The position numbers and the translations under genes are program-made. A stretch of 64,000 nucleotides of DNA from Martensiomyces pterosporus. Lineage: Eukaryota > Kickxellomycota > Kickxellomycetes > Kickxellales > Kickxellaceae. Shown piece after piece: positions 59,325 to 64,000 of the stretch (the first letter of the stretch is position 1; every line of letters starts with the position of its first letter). Under the pieces are notes generated by a model, which did not search any database, had not been told where the DNA came from, and saw nothing but the letters and a program-made list of their open reading frames with translations. Where the stretch lies: contig MU603995.1 of assembly GCA_025201845.1 (NCBI GenBank), forward strand, positions 7,739-71,738, given 5' to 3'.

Positions 59325-60125
59325 CTAGACAAACTGCGAGAGATAGGACTCGGCAACGATGCGGGCTCTAGCGTTAATGCTGAGCTTCATCTCGCTGATC
59401 TCCTTGTCAACCTCCTCCATGAACTCGATGATAAAGTCCACCAGCTTGTGCTTGTACATCTGCTCTGTATGGAAGTTTGTCACCAGGAAGCTGATGTCGT
59501 AGCCCTTGATGGGCACCCGTCGCAGGATGATGAAGCTCTCGGCACGCATCATCAGGAACCGGGTGAATTTGTGTGCCAAGATCCGCTCAATGTCATCTGC
59601 CTGCTTGATGCGGATGCTTACGCGCACAGAGTTGATGCTGCTTTCAACTAGAACCTGCTCGTTCTCGTTGCGGCTGACCACAAGTGGGTTGAGCAGAACC
59701 TCCTTTGTGCTGCCGGCCTCGACTTCGGGAACGTTGTGCTTTTCTACGATCTGAGAGGCAAAGTTCTCCAGACACAGTGCCGCGGTCAGAGTCGACCGAA
59801 CTGCGCTGAGATAGGGGCGAAGAGTGTTTGACTACAAAAGAGCGAAATGCAAAGACATGCAGCTGTGTGTGTTAGCTACAGCGGCACTGGCGGTGTGTTG
59901 GATAGCTGTGGATTCGAGATGAAAGCTACTCCATCATTCACAGCACCATCTACTGCACAAGATTCCACCTCGGCTGCCCAATGCTGCTCTCACCACGGCA
60001 GTTCATCTATGGACTGTGTGCTGACGCTGCTTCGGGCTTCCTCGTAGGTGCGCATGCTCGCCGCCAATTTAAATTGCTGCAGGAAACACTGCTTATGCCT
60101 GCGCCAGCCGAGAAAGCCTTACCAT
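59325..60125 (-). CDS. ARPC4: Arp2/3 complex subunit 4 (20 kDa)
   Basis: Two exons: the ATG alone (60125-60123) before a GTAAGG donor, then 59831-59325. 169 aa, against 168 in animals. The exon 2 start gives [20 protein letters not shown], then [20 protein letters not shown] and the C-terminal core [20 protein letters not shown] and [20 protein letters not shown]4 is a central scaffold of the actin-branching complex at endocytic patches. Both the start context (AAATGGTAAGG) and the phase support the minute first exon, the second such case here with eL39. Intron 60122-59832 is about 290 bases. Divergent from FKBP. Confidence 0.92.
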
Positions 60126-60568
60126 TTCCTATTTGCAAAACCGAGTGTGCGTGCTGCCGATGCCACGCGCAAAAAATATGGTGGTGTAGATGTGGTTTGG
60201 CGAAGAAATGAAGAGGCAAGGCCGCACACAGGCACTTGGATAGAGCCGAGCATGGAATTTGGCGTCTGGCTGTGGCAGCGTGTTCCTTTCGCCAGCCTGC
60301 ATGCCTCTATGCGGCCTTTCCCGCCTGCACATTCACTGCCCCCTTACCCTAGCAGGCATCGATCAGATCCAATAATCCAGCAAAGAATTATTATTGTTGG
60401 TGTTTTTTCAAGCAGCGACGAAGGAGAAAAATTGTCTGCCGCAAAGCGTAAATAGGAGAGCCCCACAAAGGCGTTTCTCCACGAGCGCAACCAAGCGCTC
60501 TTTTCTCTTTTCTGTTTACATACACCGCCTTAAACCTTATATATACCCAAAGGAGTACTTGTGCTATC
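60126..60568. promoter_or_regulatory. Divergent promoter of ARPC4 and nucleolar FKBP
   Basis: 443 bases between divergent starts. TATATA around 60539-60545 lies about 25 bases upstream of the FKBP ATG. No other element defended. Confidence 0.4.
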
Positions 60569-61701
60569 ATGTTCCGTGGTTTCTGGGGCCTCAAGATTGT
60601 TCCTGGCAAGACCTATTCGCAGACTGTCGATGCCTCCTTCCGCGTTAGCAACGTAAGTGCCAAAAAAAAAAATAGCGTGGGCTGCTCCAACATGTGCCTT
60701 TGTAAGCGTGCATCTAACGCTATTTTGCCCGCTCTCTTGTTTGCCTTTTTGACCTGGGCTGCTTTTAGGCTTCGCTTGGCGCTACCGTCAGTGATGAGGA
60801 GCGCACATCGGTGATTCTGACGGTCGACGACAAGAGCTTTGTTCTCTGCTCGCTCACTCCCGGAAAGATCGAGCAGCAGACCCTTGATCTCAGCCTCACC
60901 GAGGGCGAGGAGATCACCTTTGAGACCCAGGGCAGCAACGAGGTCCACCTCACTGGAAACTTTATCGACGATGAGGATTCGTACGATTCCGCCGATGACG
61001 ACGAGGACGACGAGGACGGCATTGACCTCAGCGAGCTCTCCCCCGAGGAGCTCCAGGAGATGATCGACGAGGGCCTTATCAACCCCGAAGATCTCCTTGA
61101 CGGAGAGGACGATGACGAGGATGTTGACTACGACTCGGATGATGCCGAGGTCGATGGCCGCATCAAGGAGATCACCGGCGAGGACATCGAGTCCGAGGAG
61201 GAGGCTGTTCCCGAGCCCGAGCCCGCCAAGGAGGTGAAGATCAAGAAGCAGGCCGAGAAGAAGGAGAAGAAGCGCAAGGCCGAGGTCGAGGAGCCCCCCA
61301 AGGCCAAGAAGGAGAAGAAGGCGGAGGAGAAGAAGGCGGAGGAGAAGAAGGAGAAGAAGCCCAAGTCTATCCAGCTTCCTGGCGGCATTGTTGTCGAGGA
61401 CAAGAAAGAGGGCACCGGTGCTGAGGCCAAGAAGGGCAAGCGCATCGCCATGCACTACATTGGCAAGCTCACTAACGGCAAGGTCTTTGATCAGAACACC
61501 AAGGGCAAGCCATTCTGGTTCCGTCTCGGCGCTGGCGAGGTCATCAAGGGCTGGGACCTCGGAATTGTTGGTATGAAGAAGGGCGGCGAGCGCCGTCTCA
61601 CAATCCCTGCTCCCATGGCCTACGGCAAGCGCGGTGCTCCCCCGGACATCCCTCCCAACGCTACCCTTGTCTTTGACGTTCGCCTGATCGACTTCAAGTA
61701 A
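60569..61701 (+). CDS. FPR4: Nucleolar FKBP-type peptidyl-prolyl isomerase (Fpr3/Fpr4)
   Basis: Two exons: 60569-60652 (28 codons) and 60769-61701. 338 aa, against roughly 390-410 in yeast. N-terminal nucleoplasmin-like domain ([42 protein letters not shown]) is followed by two acidic tracts and a Lys/Glu-rich linker ([17 protein letters not shown]). The FKBP domain (about 230-338) has VHYIGKL-like [36 protein letters not shown] and FDVRLIDFK, the isomerase core. Fpr3/4 act as histone chaperones and proline isomerases in the nucleolus. Codon use is biased to C/G-ending codons, consistent with high expression. Confidence 0.95.
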
Positions 61702-61853
61702 GCTTGAATCGACGAGCGGATGAACTCTAAGCGCGAGCGACTTCTTTCCACTTTTAAATACAACCACACATTTCCCCCCCCCCCCACAAAACATGTATGC
61801 TATTTTCGTGGTTCAAGTACTGCGGTGACGGCTGCACTTGTTTTTTAAACGTA

Positions 61854-61859
61854 TTTATT
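61854..61859 (-). terminator. Probable poly(A) signal of She9/Mdm33
   Basis: AATAAA on the minus strand (tttatt on plus), about 63 bases past the She9 stop. Confidence 0.45.
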
Positions 61860-61921
61860 GCTGGTTGTCTATTGTAGGAATGCATGGATGGCGGCGACTT
61901 GGCTGCCAGACACCCCTTGCC

Positions 61922-63793
61922 CTACATCGAGAAGTAATAGGTGAGCACTGCAGCAACTAGACTAGCTATTGCGGCAGTTTCTATAGCCAACTGGCCCGCT
62001 TCAGCTCTTGAGAGAGCTTGCTGCTGCTGCTTCTGACCGTCATCTCGATCACCAGCAGCCTTTGTATCCCTGCCGCCCTCGTGCCACAGCATACGCCAGA
62101 TTGCAGATCCAGGAATCCGCTGCTGGCGAGCTGCCTGTTCACGCGACATCTGCTCATAGTATGCATCAAGCTCGGTGTCGTCGGATCCTGGCGGCAGCAC
62201 CTGGTCCGGCGTATGTGTGGAGTTCAAGAGGTGTGCACTGAGAACTGACATTTCAGCCTCCTGTCTAGAGCTTATGCTGGCCAGCGCAGCAGACGCCTGA
62301 GCTGCATGTTTGGCAATGTCGCTAATAGCACGCTCTTGGCGCGCAAGCTGTTGCTCGACAGACTCATTAACCTGCTCGATCATCGCGTTTTGCTCACCAA
62401 TAGCTGCTGCCAGCTTCTCATCGACGCCGGCGACAATCTTGCGGCGTTTTCTGGGCTCAAATATAGCCTGCGCCATAAACAGCGCCAATATGTTCATGAA
62501 TAGCACTGCCCACGTGCCATACGTGCTTGCACGGCGGATCTTGTCGCTCCAGATCTGCTCCTCGTGGTACCGCTCGCGAATGGCACCCACCAGTTCGTCA
62601 TATCGCCGATCCACCAGCGCCTCTGTCTCCTTGAGCTCTCTGCTTGCGCTGCGCTCAGACATCTCGGCCTGGTGCTCATCGCGATAAAGACCAGTAAACC
62701 GAGCCACGTCGTCCTCACCCCACAGATGCTTGCGCTGCAGCAAGCTGTTGATCTCCCGCTGGTTGGCTAGTCTGTTCTGGATCGTCCGCGCATGCTTGCC
62801 CTTGATCTGATCTAGATCATGGCGCGCCTGCTTGAACTGCTGTCCAGCAGTGTCCACTTGGCTCTTGAGATCTGCAATCCGATCGTACCCGGTGGTTTGG
62901 TTCAGCGCCTTCCCAGCCCACGTTACCCAGTCGTCGTCCTTGGGCAACGACTTTAGTGCATCGATGCGCTGCTGCCCAGTCTCCAACATGCGATGGAGCA
63001 TGCCCTTGTTCCACTCGCTTCTGAGCGATTCGGCGGTATTATGCACCCAGCTCTCGATTCTCTGCCTTTTCTTTGCCTTTTCGTCTGTAGCTGCTGCTGG
63101 TGCAGACTCTTTTTTCCATGCGGTCAGCAGCTTTAATAAGCGTGAAATTATGCCCTCTGTGAGTGACTTGCCATCCTCCACGGATGTGCCGCTAGTGCTG
63201 GCGCTACTGCCGAATTTGCCGACCCCCTCTGCTGAGCTGCTGTTTAACACGATCTTGAAGCTGGAGAGCTGGCTTTGTGATCCACTGCCTATCCGCGCTT
63301 TCACTCTGCCCTCACTCTCTAGCTGTTTTTCAAGCAGCCGCCTCTGCACAAACAGCGGCGTAAGCGGCTTATGCCACTCTGGCGGCGGCAAGTAAATGAT
63401 ATTCAGCGGCACCAGTGCTTTACTCGATGCATCAACAGCCACATCTGGGTGCTCGGTCGACCCCTTGTCGCGCTTATCTTCTGGCGTTAGTCCAATAGAT
63501 CTGGCGTGAGCTGGCTCGAGGATCCGCTGCAAGACCGACTCCACTGGCTCCCTGTCACTGCCACCAGCCTCACCGGTGGAGGCTGTGCTCTTGTTCTGCG
63601 TATCATCGGTTGGCTCTGTCTGGTGCTGTGTGTCGTCCTTTTTGTTGGCTTGACTAGTTGCCCAGCGGCGCCCTTGGAAGTACTGTGTAGTGTTGCTGCA
63701 AATGAGCATTGGCATTAATCCTACTGTCCTTGACCGAGCCTTGTGGATTCCAAGGAGCCACCCTGCCCGCTTAACAGCAATAGCAGCCGACAT
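61922..63793 (-). CDS. SHE9: She9/Mdm33 mitochondrial inner-membrane protein
   Basis: 623 aa, single exon, ATG at 63793. Mdm33/She9 is an inner-membrane protein with matrix coiled coils that influences mitochondrial fission and cristae. A basic presequence (KRAGWLLGIHKARSRTVG, RRWATSQ) is followed by a disordered, acidic region. Long coiled coil (about 275-400) contains KGKHARTIQNRLANQREINS and the family signature GEDDVARFTGLYRDEHQAEM. The block YHEEQIWSDKIRRASTYGTW leads directly into a membrane segment (AVLFMNILALFMAQAIF). A second coiled coil (VEQQLARQERAISDIAKHAA) and a final hydrophobic tail (AIASLVAAVLTYYFSM) follow. Length is greater than yeast She9 (about 456 aa), mainly in disordered parts. 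Confidence 0.92.
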   Translation of the reverse strand: MSAAIAVKRAGWLLGIHKARSRTVGLMPMLICSNTTQYFQGRRWATSQANKKDDTQHQTEPTDDTQNKSTASTGEAGGSDREPVESVLQRILEPAHARSIGLTPEDKRDKGSTEHPDVAVDASSKALVPLNIIYLPPPEWHKPLTPLFVQRRLLEKQLESEGRVKARIGSGSQSQLSSFKIVLNSSSAEGVGKFGSSASTSGTSVEDGKSLTEGIISRLLKLLTAWKKESAPAAATDEKAKKRQRIESWVHNTAESLRSEWNKGMLHRMLETGQQRIDALKSLPKDDDWVTWAGKALNQTTGYDRIADLKSQVDTAGQQFKQARHDLDQIKGKHARTIQNRLANQREINSLLQRKHLWGEDDVARFTGLYRDEHQAEMSERSASRELKETEALVDRRYDELVGAIRERYHEEQIWSDKIRRASTYGTWAVLFMNILALFMAQAIFEPRKRRKIVAGVDEKLAAAIGEQNAMIEQVNESVEQQLARQERAISDIAKHAAQASAALASISSRQEAEMSVLSAHLLNSTHTPDQVLPPGSDDTELDAYYEQMSREQAARQQRIPGSAIWRMLWHEGGRDTKAAGDRDDGQKQQQQALSRAEAGQLAIETAAIASLVAAVLTYYFSM

Positions 63794-64000
63794 TTGTGCA
63801 TGAAGCTGAAAGGGAACAAATGAATAAAGGAGAGCAGATTGCGATTAGGTGCCAAATGAAGAAGGGGCTGTGAGAGAGAGATAGGCGGTCTGCTGGTGCA
63901 TGATTACGGGCAGTAGACGCGGAGTAGAGTCTGCATGTGCCTAATATAGACGGTGTTTGTTATCAGCAGCAGGCAAAATTGAGCGCCCGCCTCATCCAGT

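Noticed and set aside
60613..61794. 393-aa minus-strand frame opposite FKBP
   Set aside because: Leu-rich antisense product of Glu/Lys codons (GAG/AAG read backwards); no independent evidence.

Overview
The window is nuclear DNA of a filamentous-type fungus, almost certainly an early-diverging lineage. Spliceosomal introns have GT..AG ends, mostly short with GTAAGT/GTATGT/GTAGGT donors, and the standard code is used. It carries fungal markers: a copper-fist factor, She9/Mdm33, Sft2, an external EF-hand NADH dehydrogenase, an OPT transporter, RPA34 and a CORVET Vps3-like subunit. It also keeps genes usually discussed in animals: a KAT14/CSRP2BP-type acetyltransferase, an ICE2/NARG2-type protein, UBE2T and a GSKIP-domain protein. 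GC-rich coding, abundant CAG/glutamine runs and this retained gene set would suit Kickxellomycotina (Coemansia-like). That placement is inference, not something the sequence proves.

Layout. 0-11.3 kb, all minus strand: PP4 catalytic subunit, copper-fist regulator (2 exons), KAT14-like acetyltransferase (5 exons), Caf120/Skg3-like PH protein. 11.3-13.3 kb: a long gene-free divergent spacer. 13.3-16.3 kb: TMEM97/EXPERA protein, EMC4, Gyp1/TBC1D22-type RabGAP. 16.4-32.2 kb: six consecutive minus-strand genes, namely dephospho-CoA kinase, ICE2-like, Sir2-type deacetylase, SWR1 ATPase, NDE-type NADH dehydrogenase and a Rab5 GTPase. 32.7-43.2 kb: UBE2T-like E2 with a long tail, OPT transporter, Vps3/TGFBRAP1-like CORVET subunit, RPA34. 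43.4-46.9 kb: MSH4 in ten exons. 47-56.8 kb: SDR, SFT2, POP2/CAF1 deadenylase, nucleotide-sugar transporter, GSKIP-domain protein, eIF5-mimic (BZW/5MP) and PTC7 phosphatase. 57-63.8 kb: ribosomal proteins eL39 and eL36, ARPC4, nucleolar FKBP, She9/Mdm33.

No operon logic applies. Several pairs are divergent and share short promoters: Rab5/UBE2T, VPS3/RPA34, SFT2/POP2, eL39/eL36, ARPC4/FKBP. Functional threads do recur: chromatin and transcription (KAT14, ICE2, SIR2, SWR1, RPA34), ribosome production and translation (eL39, eL36, FKBP, 5MP), mRNA decay (POP2, Caf120-like), and endosomal traffic (Rab5, Vps3, TBC).

The most notable observations are two recent tandem duplications in otherwise well-formed genes. 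A perfect 76-bp duplication shifts the frame of MSH4 exon 1, although all downstream splice phases fit the unduplicated frame. A 99-bp duplication in the Rab5 gene copies an intron end plus the start of exon 3. Also notable are the KAT14-like and ICE2-like genes, first exons that consist of only the ATG in two genes, and a possible winged-helix domain at the C-terminus of the Caf120-like protein. I found no transposon, tRNA, rRNA, virus-like element or CRISPR array.
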